Positions 1 to 9,128 of a DNA stretch of 64,000 nt are shown here, piece after piece (the stretch's first letter is position 1; each line of letters opens with the position of its first letter). A model generated the notes under the pieces. It searched no databases and had not been told where the DNA came from. It worked only from the letters and a program-made list of their open reading frames with translations. The stretch covers positions 62,001 through 126,000 of the forward strand of contig NZ_CP082288.1 of NCBI RefSeq assembly GCF_019880245.1, in the 5' to 3' direction. The stretch is from Halobaculum roseum. Its GTDB lineage: Archaea; Halobacteriota; Halobacteria; Halobacteriales; Haloferacaceae. Made by a program: the position numbers and the translations under genes.

Positions 1-73
1 CCCGGCCGAGGGCGAGTCGATCGAGCGATCCATGTCGGCGGCGCACCGGCGCTTCCGCGAAAAGTACACGTAA
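1..73 (+). CDS. C-terminal fragment of an upstream operon gene
   Basis: An open frame enters from the left edge and stops at the TAA at 71-73. It gives only about 23 residues, ending in a basic, helix-like tail (HRRFREKYT). The next gene starts 22 bases later on the same strand, so the tubulin-like operon probably begins before this window. The family cannot be identified from so short a tail. Confidence 0.5.
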   Translation, partial: PAEGESIERSMSAAHRRFREKYT

Positions 74-95
74 CCGCATCCATAGAGACTACAAA

Positions 96-1733
96 ATGAC
101 CGAATCCTGCGAGATCTGTTTTACCGCACCGGCGGACTGGGAGGAGGATAGCATCGAGGAACACGTTCTGAACGCCCACGGCGACGCGCAGCCGTCGGTG
201 CGAGCCATCTACGGCGACCGGTTCGCTCACCTGTTCGAGGAGGGTACGGGCGAGGACGGCGACGGAGCCGGCGGAGCGGACGCCCCCGACGCCCCCGCCG
301 GCGGCGACGCCCCGACGGATCTGGGCGGCGCCGAGGACCTGGGGCCGGTGTCGATGGACGACGACGGCGAGATGTACGGCCGCAAGTGGTTCCTCATCGG
401 GATCGGCGGCGCCGGCAACAACATCGTCGACGCCGTGTTGATGCGTCGCGACACCCTCGCGCGCAACCACGAGGACCGCGCCCGCATCTGGCAGGGCGGG
501 CTCGCGGGCTACGGCCTGCTCAACACCAACATCGCGGAGTTGGAGCAGACCTACTACACGAAGGAGCTGAAGGAGTACTCCCGCAACGACCTGCTGTCGA
601 ACTCGATCATCGGGTTCGGCAAGCACGGCTACAGCGGGATGGGGTACCGCTGGAGCAACGGCGCGAAGGTGGCGGCGGCCGACTTCGCCGACGGGAGCAA
701 TCCCTTCCGCGACCGCTGGGACATGACGAGCCAGGACATCCGCGACGCGCAGGCGGTGATGCTCGTCCACAGCGTCACGAAGGGGACCGGCTGCGGGGCG
801 ACGCCGGTCATCGCCGAGAAGCTCCGCGAGGAGGTCCAGGAGTCGGGACTCGTAATCGACCAGGCGATCCTCAGCTCCGTCGTCATCCCCTCGGAGGGCG
901 GCCAGCAGTCGGCCGTCGGCGGCCGCGCGAAGACGAACGGCGTGATCGGCCTGTCGCGAATCTCGCGGTCGGCCGACGCGATCATCCCGTTCAACAACGA
1001 CCACCTGCGCCGTGCGAGCACCGACATCGAGCCGCGTATCGAGGGGATCGACCAGTACAACCCGCCGGAGTTCGCGGACCTCAACAAGCCGCTGGTGGCG
1101 TTCCTGGAGGCGTTCACGATGTCGTCGACGCCGCAACTCACCGACCGCGACGCGACGATGAGCATCCGCGGGAGCGTCTTCGACGTGGCCGACAGCTTCC
1201 GGCTGGTCGAGGACAAGTATCCGCACGACATGGCGCCCGAGGAGCGCCCGGCGGTCGTGCTCGCGCCGGCGCTGGGCCGGCTTCGATCGGACGACATCTC
1301 GCGGTCGAGCCTCGAACTGCTCGCGCGCAACACGCTGTTGCAGAACCGGCTCGCCGACTTCGACCCCTCGACGGCGTGGGGCGGCAACTTCATGATCTAC
1401 GGGCCGGAGGAGCAGATGTCGGACGTCTCCGAGTTCGTAACCGACGGGACGCTCCAGGAGATCCTCAACGGCGACGAGTTCCTCGACGCCGGCTCGCGTT
1501 CTGGCGTCGAGACCGTCGACGTGCAGCTGAACCAGCTCGTCATCCCGTACCTCGACGACGTGTTCATGTGGGGGACTCTGTGGAACCCACGGATGCCGTC
1601 GCTGGAGTCGATGTACGAGCACGCCAAGCGCCTGAAGGACGAGGGCCAGAGCGTGCAGGCGGAGGACATCCGCGACGTGTGGAACGAGGTGCAGCCGTTA
1701 TTCGACTGCCTCGGCCGGTCCAACATGCTGTGA
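96..1733 (+). CDS. Tubulin/FtsZ-superfamily GTPase with N-terminal C2H2-type zinc finger
   Basis: The protein has 545 residues. Residues 5-28 form a CxxC-x14-H-x4-H pattern, which looks like a C2H2 zinc finger. A Gly/Asp-rich linker (about 50-95) follows, then a tubulin/FtsZ core. In the core GIGGAGNN (102-109) matches the first glycine-rich nucleotide loop of FtsZ, LLNTN (141-145) matches the FtsZ LNTD segment, and KGTGCGATP (229-237) stands where the GGGTGTG signature is expected. A later segment, GLSRISRSADAIIPFNNDHL, resembles the FtsZ stretch that ends in an Asn/Asp base-contacting motif. The family normally binds GTP and polymerises. The signature loop has lost its first glycine, so hydrolysis may differ. 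It is the first complete gene of the plus-strand operon. The fold call is firm; the role (scaffold, motor or sensor) is unknown. Confidence 0.8.
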   Translation: MTESCEICFTAPADWEEDSIEEHVLNAHGDAQPSVRAIYGDRFAHLFEEGTGEDGDGAGGADAPDAPAGGDAPTDLGGAEDLGPVSMDDDGEMYGRKWFLIGIGGAGNNIVDAVLMRRDTLARNHEDRARIWQGGLAGYGLLNTNIAELEQTYYTKELKEYSRNDLLSNSIIGFGKHGYSGMGYRWSNGAKVAAADFADGSNPFRDRWDMTSQDIRDAQAVMLVHSVTKGTGCGATPVIAEKLREEVQESGLVIDQAILSSVVIPSEGGQQSAVGGRAKTNGVIGLSRISRSADAIIPFNNDHLRRASTDIEPRIEGIDQYNPPEFADLNKPLVAFLEAFTMSSTPQLTDRDATMSIRGSVFDVADSFRLVEDKYPHDMAPEERPAVVLAPALGRLRSDDISRSSLELLARNTLLQNRLADFDPSTAWGGNFMIYGPEEQMSDVSEFVTDGTLQEILNGDEFLDAGSRSGVETVDVQLNQLVIPYLDDVFMWGTLWNPRMPSLESMYEHAKRLKDEGQSVQAEDIRDVWNEVQPLFDCLGRSNML

Positions 1734-1736
1734 CCC

Positions 1737-3269
1737 ATGTCGGGACCACCAATCGCGGCCGTGTTCATGGGCCTGTTCGGCGGCTCGGAGGAACCCGACA
1801 TCGAGGCGATCGCGGATCGCCTCGGCTCGCGGCCGACCGAGGGCGACGTAAAGCGGACGCTCGGCGAACTCGAGGAGTCGCTTGACCGGCTCGCTGCGGC
1901 CGCCGACATCGCCGGCCCCGACGGCCGCGTCGAGAACGACGCTCCGCCCGCCGACAAGGCGCGCGAACTCGCGACGCTGGTCGAGCGTGGACGCCTCAGC
2001 ATCGATCGGCCCGTCTCGGGAGGGCAGGGCGGGGGCGGCTCAGAGGGCGACGGCGTCGTTGCGACCGTCGCCGACGACGTGTCCCGATCAAAGCGACCGA
2101 GCGGCCACCGCGCCGCGTCGCTGCTCGACGCGCTCGCGACCCCGTCGGCGACGGGGGAGGGAGCGGTCCGCGAGGCGCTCTCGGACGCGGTCGACCGGCT
2201 CGAGGCGGCCGACGACATCGATCGGGCGATCGAACTCGAGGACCCCGAGCGGACCGCGGGCCGACTGACTGGCGTCGACGACGACCTCGCGGCGGGCGTG
2301 GCCCGGATGGCCGAGGCCGCCAGCGACAGCGGCGGCGACGCGGCGGCGACGGAGGCCGAGGACGCGCGCGTCGTCGTCGATCGCGCGCTCGGGCGGATCG
2401 ACGGCCCACAGCCGCGGCGGGACGCGACGCTGGCCGAGCGGGTCGAACTCCTCGCCGAGGCCGCCGAGGACGCGGACTCGGGTTCCGCCGCCGATGGCGC
2501 GCCGGGTTCGGAAGCGGCGCGGCGGGTCCGCGCGAACAACCGCGCCGAGTGCGAGCCGGCACGGGACCTGCTCGACGGCGTCGCCAGCGACGACCCCGAG
2601 GAGGTTGCCGACGCGCTTCGCGAGGGCGTCGACGCGCTTAACGAGGCCGCGACCGTCCGGAACCTCACCGCCGACGTCGATGCCGACGACGTCGCCGCCC
2701 GGGTTCGGTCGCTCGGGGAGACGGTGTCCGGGATCGACGGCCCCGTCGCGGACGCCATCGGCGACCGCGTCGACCGCCTGGACGCGATGCTGGAGCGCGC
2801 CGACGCGAGCAACGCCGTCGTCCCGTACGCGGTCCGCGAGGAGGTCGCCTTCTACGAGCGCGACCTGCTCCCGTTGCTCGAATCGGGGACGGCCGGGGGC
2901 GCGGCCGACACGGACGTGACGGCCGCCGACGGTTCCGTGGCCGGAGGTGCGGTTGGTGGGGATGCGACGGGCGACGACGCCGGCACGGCCGTCGGCGATG
3001 CCGGCGCGGCGGTCGACGCGCTCGACGAGCGCAGACGGGAGATCCGGTCCCGCTACGTCGACTCGCGAACCGACCACAACCACAGCATCCCGATGTTCTT
3101 CCTGTCGTTGACGGAGACGATGGAGGAGCGCGCACGCGAGGCGCTCTCGGCCGGAGAGGAAGGGCGCGCTCAGGGGATCGCCTCGGCGGCCGACGACTTG
3201 CTCGACCGAGTCGAGGCACTGTACGAACGCAACGAGTACAGCGTGATGCTTAGACGGCTCCGCGGGTGA
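1737..3269 (+). CDS. Acidic, Ala/Asp-rich helical protein of the tubulin-like operon
   Basis: The protein has 510 residues and no family I recognise. It begins 3 bases after the zinc-finger tubulin gene, so it is probably co-transcribed and coupled. The sequence is dominated by Ala, Asp, Glu, Arg and Val in helix-like blocks, for example around DRLAAAADIAG and ADALREGVDALNEAA. A low-complexity Gly/Ala/Asp stretch lies at about 385-425, followed by a less acidic C-terminal part containing HNHSIPMFFLSLTETMEE. There is no signal peptide or membrane segment, so it should be cytoplasmic. An alternative ATG exists at 1767. It may be an adaptor for the upstream tubulin homologue, but that rests only on position. 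Confidence 0.6.
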   Translation: MSGPPIAAVFMGLFGGSEEPDIEAIADRLGSRPTEGDVKRTLGELEESLDRLAAAADIAGPDGRVENDAPPADKARELATLVERGRLSIDRPVSGGQGGGGSEGDGVVATVADDVSRSKRPSGHRAASLLDALATPSATGEGAVREALSDAVDRLEAADDIDRAIELEDPERTAGRLTGVDDDLAAGVARMAEAASDSGGDAAATEAEDARVVVDRALGRIDGPQPRRDATLAERVELLAEAAEDADSGSAADGAPGSEAARRVRANNRAECEPARDLLDGVASDDPEEVADALREGVDALNEAATVRNLTADVDADDVAARVRSLGETVSGIDGPVADAIGDRVDRLDAMLERADASNAVVPYAVREEVAFYERDLLPLLESGTAGGAADTDVTAADGSVAGGAVGGDATGDDAGTAVGDAGAAVDALDERRREIRSRYVDSRTDHNHSIPMFFLSLTETMEERAREALSAGEEGRAQGIASAADDLLDRVEALYERNEYSVMLRRLRG

Positions 3270-3350
3270 CCCCCGGTTCCAGTTATCGCAAAGCGTACAT
3301 GTGACGGTAGAGTTATGTTGGCCTTACCAAAAGTCCGGGTCAGGTAGACA

Positions 3351-4514
3351 ATGCCATATCTCTTTGTCGGCGCCGGTCAGGCGGGGTGTTCGCTGGTGGA
3401 TGCGGTGTTCGACCACCAGCGTGTCGCCCAGCTGGCCACGCCAGTCGCGTTCAACTCGACGATACGGGACCTCCAAAACCTCTCGAACATCGAACGTGAG
3501 GCGTGGTACGGGGTCTCCGAGGGGAGTGGGCTCGTACCCGGCACTACGGCGGGGTTCGAGGAAGAAGTGACCGGCGGGTTCGGCCGGGACCCGGAGAAGG
3601 CCGACGCCGCGCTCGCGGGACAGCAGCCACAGTTAGTCGACGCCTACGAGGAGCGGTTCGGCGACGGCACGCCGCCGTTCGCGTTCCTGTTCCTCGGGCT
3701 GGGCGGCGGCACCGGGTGCGGGATCGCGCCGCACCTCGCGGAGGCGATCCGCGAGTACGGCGGCTCGTCGACGGACATCATCGCCGTCGCGGTGCTGCCG
3801 AACACGGCGGGAACGGTGACCGGCGACGACGGTCCCAGTGCCACCCGCCAGGCGACGAACGCGATCTACGGGCTCGACCGCCTGGAGGAGCACGTCGACG
3901 GGGTGATCCTCGTCGACAACCAGCGGCTCGCGTACGAGGACGCCGCGGAGGGGCGGTTCAAAGAGTACAACGACTACGCCGCCTCGGCGATCGTCGACCT
4001 CATTTCCGGCCCGATCCTCGAACGGATCAACCCCGGGGAGTACGACGACCTCGACGCGCCCGTGATCGACCTGCAGGACGTTGTCACGTCGCTCACGCTC
4101 GACGACGGGGGCGTCGGCTACGCGACGCTCGGGCGGTCGGTCACGATGACGCGTTCGCTTCCCGGCTATCTGCTTCCGTTCGTCGGGCGCAAGTCGGTCG
4201 ACGGGGCGACGCTCTCGCGACTGGCCGTCTCGAAACGCAGCGTCGAGGACGTGAACCCGACGGACGCGGTCAAGGCGATCGGACAAGTTCGCGCGCCAGC
4301 GCCGTACCTCGTCGACGACGACTACCGGATCCAGGTGTCGGTGATCCGTGGGCTGCTCGACTCCTACTGCCCGGAGGTCAACATCGGGATGACGTTGACG
4401 AAGCGGAACCTCGCGTCGTTCACGACGCTGTTGACGTTCGCGCGCGAGGACATCTCACGGCTGGCCGAGATCGAGGACCTCGCGGCCGAGCACGCTGCGG
4501 GGGTGACGCCGTGA
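3351..4514 (+). CDS. Tubulin/FtsZ-superfamily GTPase (CetZ-like N-terminus)
   Basis: The protein has 387 residues, close to FtsZ/CetZ length. GAGQAGC (7-13) resembles the GxGQAG loop of CetZ and the GQxG loop of tubulin. GLGGGTGCG (116-124) is a canonical GGGTG-type signature, and AFNSTIRDL (33-41) replaces the FtsZ LNTD region. VLPNTAG followed by a helix and VDNQRLAYE matches the strand-helix-strand part of the GTPase fold that ends in the base-contacting Asn/Asp segment. The long acidic C-terminal tail of FtsZ is absent. It lies 81 bases after the acidic helical protein and overlaps the next gene by four bases. It is neither canonical FtsZ1/FtsZ2 nor an obvious CetZ. Confidence 0.82.
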   Translation: MPYLFVGAGQAGCSLVDAVFDHQRVAQLATPVAFNSTIRDLQNLSNIEREAWYGVSEGSGLVPGTTAGFEEEVTGGFGRDPEKADAALAGQQPQLVDAYEERFGDGTPPFAFLFLGLGGGTGCGIAPHLAEAIREYGGSSTDIIAVAVLPNTAGTVTGDDGPSATRQATNAIYGLDRLEEHVDGVILVDNQRLAYEDAAEGRFKEYNDYAASAIVDLISGPILERINPGEYDDLDAPVIDLQDVVTSLTLDDGGVGYATLGRSVTMTRSLPGYLLPFVGRKSVDGATLSRLAVSKRSVEDVNPTDAVKAIGQVRAPAPYLVDDDYRIQVSVIRGLLDSYCPEVNIGMTLTKRNLASFTTLLTFAREDISRLAEIEDLAAEHAAGVTP

Positions 4515-4798
4515 AGGGAGTCGACCGCACGCGCGGGGCGATGCTTCTGATCGCGGTCGGACTCGTCCTGCTGGGCGGCGTGCTCGCGACGACCGGGGTC
4601 GCACAGGAGTCCGCCGACGACAGCCAGCCGATTGGCGCGCTCACCGACGAGATCGCCGAGCAGTACGATGAGACGAACACGGCGGTCTCGATGGCGTCGT
4701 TCCCGCTCTCGCCGGCCCTGCTCGGCGGCGGCCTCGGCGTCGGGATCGGCGCGATCGGGGGTGCGGTGTTCGCCTATCAAAACCGGGGGATGCGCTGA
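4511..4798 (+). CDS. Small double-pass membrane protein of the tubulin-like operon
   Basis: The protein has 95 residues and starts with GTG at 4511, overlapping the stop of the preceding tubulin homologue (GTGA) with a GGGGTGA ribosome site just upstream. It has an N-terminal hydrophobic segment (about 10-31, LIAVGLVLLGGVLATTG), an acidic middle containing DEIAEQYDETNTAVS, and a second Gly-rich hydrophobic segment (about 70-90) ending in NRGMR. The coupling indicates equal expression with the tubulin-like protein. It could be a membrane anchor, but it has no recognisable family. Confidence 0.65.
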   Translation: MKGVDRTRGAMLLIAVGLVLLGGVLATTGVAQESADDSQPIGALTDEIAEQYDETNTAVSMASFPLSPALLGGGLGVGIGAIGGAVFAYQNRGMR

Positions 4799-4799
4799 G

Positions 4800-5843
4800 A
4801 TGCCGGGGACGCGATCCAGCGCCGCGCTCGTCGTAGCGGTCGTCACGATCGCGTTGGCGGTCGGTCCCGGCGTCGTCGCCGGCGCGGCGAACCCGGACGC
4901 CCCGTGTGCCGGCATCGGCGACAACCAGCTCGTCGCGTACTACGACACCGACGAGCGCGTCGGCGACGCGACCGTCTATCCGGGGACGACGCTGACGCTG
5001 TACGTCTGCTCGGGCGACGAACCGGAGCCGTACGACGCGGCGTGGGGATTCGACGCGGACGCGGCACAGGGGATCGAGTCGGTGACCGAGCGTGATTCCA
5101 GCGTCGTCGTCACGGTCGCCGCCGGCGTCGACGGTATCGACCCCGCGAGCGCGGTGACACAGAAGTCCGACCTCTCCGGCCCGACGATCGGCGTCCAGAA
5201 CGGGTACACGACCACGACGACTGTCGACGGCGAGTCGGTAACCCTCCAGTTCGAATCTCAGTCGGACCTTGATGCGTACCGGAACGCGAACGAGGCGTTC
5301 GAGACGAGGCGCTCCGAGGCGACGAACGCCTCCGAGACGCTCGCGGCGGCGGCCGAGAACGGGAGCGCGCTCGACACCGACCCGGCGGAGGAGTTGGGGA
5401 CCGTCGAGGAGGCCAACCTGACGACCGCCGGGCAGCAGCTCGAACGGGCGACGTTCGCCGCCGCCGAGGCGGGAGACGCCGAGGACGCGCGGACGGTGAT
5501 CGACGCCGTCGGGACGAAGCGTTCGGCCACCCAAGCGACGACGCGCGAGAACCTGAACGCGTATCTCGGCGCCCTCGAACGGCGCGGCGGGAACGCGGCG
5601 ATGACCGTTCGGCTCGTTCTCGGCGGCGCGCTGCTGGGCGGTCTCATCGTCGGTGGGGGGGTCGGCTACCTCCTCGCCCGTCGAACGCTGAAGAAGATCG
5701 AGATCGACCGCGGCGTCTCGACGGCGACGCAGTACAGCCCGAAGCAGATCGCAGTGCCGCTGGCCATCGGCGTCGTCGCGCTCGCCGTCGCGGCGGTCGG
5801 CGCTGTCCTCGGCGGCGGCGACCTCCTGGCGGTGATTCTATGA
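4800..5843 (+). CDS. Secreted-domain membrane protein with two C-terminal transmembrane segments
   Basis: The protein has 347 residues. An N-terminal signal sequence (about 1-26, ending VVAGAANP) leads into an exported region of about 240 residues with two cysteines (CAGIG, YVCSG), a beta-rich first part and a helical Ala/Glu-rich second part containing several NxS/T sites. Two hydrophobic segments follow (about 268-293 and 315-347). A short cytoplasmic loop between them contains LARRTLKKIEIDRG. The start at 4800 is one base after the previous stop. Its topology puts most of the chain outside the cell. No family recognised. Confidence 0.65.
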   Translation: MPGTRSSAALVVAVVTIALAVGPGVVAGAANPDAPCAGIGDNQLVAYYDTDERVGDATVYPGTTLTLYVCSGDEPEPYDAAWGFDADAAQGIESVTERDSSVVVTVAAGVDGIDPASAVTQKSDLSGPTIGVQNGYTTTTTVDGESVTLQFESQSDLDAYRNANEAFETRRSEATNASETLAAAAENGSALDTDPAEELGTVEEANLTTAGQQLERATFAAAEAGDAEDARTVIDAVGTKRSATQATTRENLNAYLGALERRGGNAAMTVRLVLGGALLGGLIVGGGVGYLLARRTLKKIEIDRGVSTATQYSPKQIAVPLAIGVVALAVAAVGAVLGGGDLLAVIL

Positions 5844-7924
5844 AGAGACAGTACAAGGCAGCACTCGGAATCGGTGGAATCGTTCTCGCGACCGCGCTCG
5901 TGGGCCTGCTCTCGTTCCTCTATTTCGGCTCACAGATCGGCGTGTACGTCATCGGCGTGGGCGCGCCCCTCGCCGTCGTGGCGTCGATCGGCCTGTACGT
6001 TCGCGGCGTACTCACGCGTGACAACACGAGTCAGGGCGACTTCGTGCAGGAAGCCGCCCGCTCGGCCGCGGAGGCGTTCCGCGACGAACTGACGACGTAC
6101 AACCGACTCAAGGCCGAACACGACCGGTGGGACCCCGGCGAACTCGAGACGCGGGCACGCCAGATCGCCGACGACTTCGGGGACGCCGGCGTCTCCGTCG
6201 ACGTCGCCGCGGCGACGATCTCGGTCGATTCGCCCGGCCGCGTGCAGGAGTTCGACAAGCTGCAGGCGGACGTGAGCGCGTTCGCCGACGACCGCGACGA
6301 GTCGTTCGCGGCGTTCGGGCGCTCACAGATCGAACACGCCCGGCAGGGCGCGCGCTCGGTCGACGAGTCCGTGCTCGACGGCGACGGCGTGCCGGTCTCG
6401 ACGGTGCCGGACGACGTTCCGGACGGCGCCGCCCCCGAGGAGACCGAGCGGGTCCTCTCGAAGGCGCGCGAGGAGGCCGCCGACGTGTTCGAGGACGCGG
6501 TCGACCGCATCGAATCGACCGTCGACGAGTACGACGGCGACGCCGCGCGGATCGAGTCCCATCTCGAAACTGCGCGCGCAGCCATCGACGACGCCGACTG
6601 GGACGCCGCCAGCGCCGCCATCGACGACGCCCAGGGCGACGCCGAGTCGGAGGTGAGCGCGGCGTTCACCGCCGACCGCGACAGCATCGACAAGCTCCTC
6701 TCGACGATCGACTCCGTCGACGTCGACCGCTACGCGGCCGACGACGACCTGCGGACGTTCGATGAGGCGCGCGAGACGCTCTCGGGCATCGACTCGGCGC
6801 TCGCGAGCGACGAGTTGGACGCCGTCGGCGAGGACGTCCGCCGGGCGGCGACGAGCGTCGTGGCGACCCTCGAGACGGAACTGGAGACGAACGTCGAGGT
6901 GATCAGGGACGCGGACGTGCCGGTCGGCTTCTACACGGCGCCGCCGGCGGTGGCGACCGACTACGAGGCGCGGCTCCGCGAGGCCGACGGCCTCGACGCG
7001 TTCCGCGAGGAGTGGCTCGCGGCGGCCGCCGACCTGACGGAGGCGGTCGACGCGGCCGAGTCGAAGGCCTCCGTGGCCGACTCCTACGGCATGGTCGAAG
7101 AGCGGATCGCCGACGGGGTTCGGACGGAGGGACGCGTAACCGGCGACGATCTGCCGGTCCGTGACGCGACGCCGTTCCTCGAGTTGTACGCCGAGGCGAA
7201 CGACGGCGTCGAGTTCGACTCGTCGGTGCCCGCGATCGCCGCCGAGGGCGGCGGCGAGTCGTACGACGTGACCGCCACCGCGCAGTTGGCGACCTCGACC
7301 GGGGAGGAGCACGATCTGACGATCGAACTCTCCGGCGACGGCGTCTCCGAGCGCGAGACGGCGAGCACGTTCGTCGCCACGGAGGCGACGTTCGACGAGG
7401 TCCCCTACGGCGAGTACACGGTGAGCGCGAGCACGCCGACAGAGAGCTTCGCCGACGCGGAAGCGACGCTGCAGGTCTCAGACAACGAGTCCGTCGAACT
7501 CGTGCTCGAGGAGATCGGACTCCGCGAGCGCGTCTGCGGCGACGACACCGATGACGTGCGGAGCCAGCTCCCGACGGTGGCGCCCAAGTTGGAGGAGGGA
7601 TTCGCCGCCGACGAGTACCTCACGCCCGACTCGGACATTCCCGTCGCGGCGGAGTACGTCCCCTGTCTCCTCGTTCTGTGGGCCGAGGAGGAAGGACACG
7701 AGGCGACGCTCGATGACGGGCGCGTTCTCGTGTACGACCACGACCAGTTCCGGTCGCGACTGGACACGATCACGACCCACAACCTGAGTGACGGCGAAAC
7801 GATGACATACGACGAAATGCGGCGGAAGTTCCTCTCGGTACCGGCCTCCGACGACCTCATTCGCACGACGCTGCGCGAGCTCGACGCCGACGTCGCCGCC
7901 GACGAGACGGGGGTGAGCGCCTGA
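5840..7924 (+). CDS. Membrane-anchored coiled-coil protein with a cytoplasmic beta-sandwich domain
   Basis: The protein has 694 residues. Two closely spaced hydrophobic segments (about 7-29 and 33-56) form a hairpin anchor. The rest appears cytoplasmic: long acidic helices from about 65 to 440 with Ala/Asp/Glu-rich repeats, then a Thr/Val-rich beta domain (about 470-560, including LTIELSGDGVSERETAS and YGEYTVSAS) resembling PEGA or carboxypeptidase-regulatory Ig-like folds. A last alpha/beta region contains CLLVLWAEEEGHEA. ATG at 5840 overlaps the previous stop (ATGA) and a GGCGGTGAT site precedes it. Its TGA overlaps the next tubulin gene. It is a good candidate to tether tubulin-like polymers to the membrane. 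Confidence 0.65.
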   Translation: MKRQYKAALGIGGIVLATALVGLLSFLYFGSQIGVYVIGVGAPLAVVASIGLYVRGVLTRDNTSQGDFVQEAARSAAEAFRDELTTYNRLKAEHDRWDPGELETRARQIADDFGDAGVSVDVAAATISVDSPGRVQEFDKLQADVSAFADDRDESFAAFGRSQIEHARQGARSVDESVLDGDGVPVSTVPDDVPDGAAPEETERVLSKAREEAADVFEDAVDRIESTVDEYDGDAARIESHLETARAAIDDADWDAASAAIDDAQGDAESEVSAAFTADRDSIDKLLSTIDSVDVDRYAADDDLRTFDEARETLSGIDSALASDELDAVGEDVRRAATSVVATLETELETNVEVIRDADVPVGFYTAPPAVATDYEARLREADGLDAFREEWLAAAADLTEAVDAAESKASVADSYGMVEERIADGVRTEGRVTGDDLPVRDATPFLELYAEANDGVEFDSSVPAIAAEGGGESYDVTATAQLATSTGEEHDLTIELSGDGVSERETASTFVATEATFDEVPYGEYTVSASTPTESFADAEATLQVSDNESVELVLEEIGLRERVCGDDTDDVRSQLPTVAPKLEEGFAADEYLTPDSDIPVAAEYVPCLLVLWAEEEGHEATLDDGRVLVYDHDQFRSRLDTITTHNLSDGETMTYDEMRRKFLSVPASDDLIRTTLRELDADVAADETGVSA

Positions 7925-9123
7925 TGTCCCGGGCGGACACGTTCACCCGCTGGGGCGTCGTCTCCTCGGGCGAGGGTGGCGGCCGGATCGCGGCCGAACT
8001 GCTCGCGCGCGAGGAGAACCCCGGCATCGACGACCGGATCGCGCTGTTGAACACGAACCGCGCGGACATCCTGAACACCATCGAGCGGGCGTCGCTCGAC
8101 GACACCTCCGAGTACACGACGGTGTTCGGCTCCAAGCGCGGCGTCGGGAACAACTTCATCGCGGGCGAGCAGTGTGCACGCGAGGACATCGACCTCATCG
8201 TCGGCGACATCCAGGAGCGGATGACCGGCGCCGACGCGTTCATGCACATGACGACGCTCGGCGGCGGGACCGGAAACGGGTCGATCCCGTACCTGATCGA
8301 ACAGCTGTCCGGCGGGTCGGACGCGTCGAACCTCCGGCCGTGGATGGACAGTGTCGTCCACGTCGCGTTGGCGGCGTGGCCCTACTACGACGAGCCAGCA
8401 CAGCGGCAGTTCAACGCCCTGATGGGGCTGTCACGCCTCCTGATGCGACGCGACGGCCAGCAGAACGCCGACATGGTCTTGTTGGCGAGCAACTCCCACC
8501 TCGACGGCGACGGGGGGCAGGGCAGCTACGACGCGGTGAACGACAAGATCGTCACCGCGATCGACCTCTTCATCAGCGCCGGCCGCGAGGCCCGCGGCGT
8601 CATCGACGTGGAGGACTACGTCGCCCAGCCGTCGAACATCGGCGCGTACCACTTCACGCCCGCGGTCGCGACCGGCCTCAACGGGCGGATGCTCGAGTAC
8701 GAACTGATGTTCGACCGCGCGGCCGAACAGACGTTCGTCCCGATGGACGTGACGACGGCGCGTGCGGCGTACGCGGTCGTTCGCGCGCCCGAACAACTCA
8801 TCGAGTCGGGGGACATCACCGAGACCGGCGTCCAGTCGGCCTTCGGGGAGTGGAAGCGCGACAACGACATCGGCGGCGCCGTCGGGATGACGACGCTGAC
8901 GCCGAAGCGGACCCGCGGCAACGACGTGGACGTGCTGGTGTTGCTCGGCGGCTTCGACCTGAACCCGCTGCTCGACCACTCCCGGGACGCCTTCGAGACG
9001 CACAAGCAGAACGTCGAGGCCGCACGTCAGCTAGGGAACGCACCCGAGGACTCCATCTCGGAGGCGCACGTCGCCGACCTCACGGAGAACCTCGAACGCT
9101 ACGTGTCCATCAACGCGAGGTGA
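7924..9123 (+). CDS. Tubulin/FtsZ-superfamily GTPase with divergent first nucleotide loop
   Basis: The protein has 399 residues. GEGGGR (16-21) replaces the usual GxGGxGxN loop. ALLNTNRADI (40-49) keeps the FtsZ LNTD-like segment, and TLGGGTGNG (111-119) is a near-canonical tubulin/FtsZ signature. Further on, DMVLLASNSHLDGD occupies the base-contacting region. ATG at 7924 overlaps the stop of the anchor protein, with GGGGGTGA upstream, so the pair is translationally coupled. It is the third tubulin homologue of the operon. All three differ in their loops and are not recent copies, which suggests distinct subunits. Confidence 0.82.
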   Translation: MSRADTFTRWGVVSSGEGGGRIAAELLAREENPGIDDRIALLNTNRADILNTIERASLDDTSEYTTVFGSKRGVGNNFIAGEQCAREDIDLIVGDIQERMTGADAFMHMTTLGGGTGNGSIPYLIEQLSGGSDASNLRPWMDSVVHVALAAWPYYDEPAQRQFNALMGLSRLLMRRDGQQNADMVLLASNSHLDGDGGQGSYDAVNDKIVTAIDLFISAGREARGVIDVEDYVAQPSNIGAYHFTPAVATGLNGRMLEYELMFDRAAEQTFVPMDVTTARAAYAVVRAPEQLIESGDITETGVQSAFGEWKRDNDIGGAVGMTTLTPKRTRGNDVDVLVLLGGFDLNPLLDHSRDAFETHKQNVEAARQLGNAPEDSISEAHVADLTENLERYVSINAR

Positions 9124-9128
9124 CCGAG

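Noticed and set aside
8172-9128. N-terminal extension of the single-pass membrane protein frame back to 8172
   Set aside because: Arg-rich sequence overlapping the third tubulin gene; the ribosome site and signal peptide place the start at 9129.
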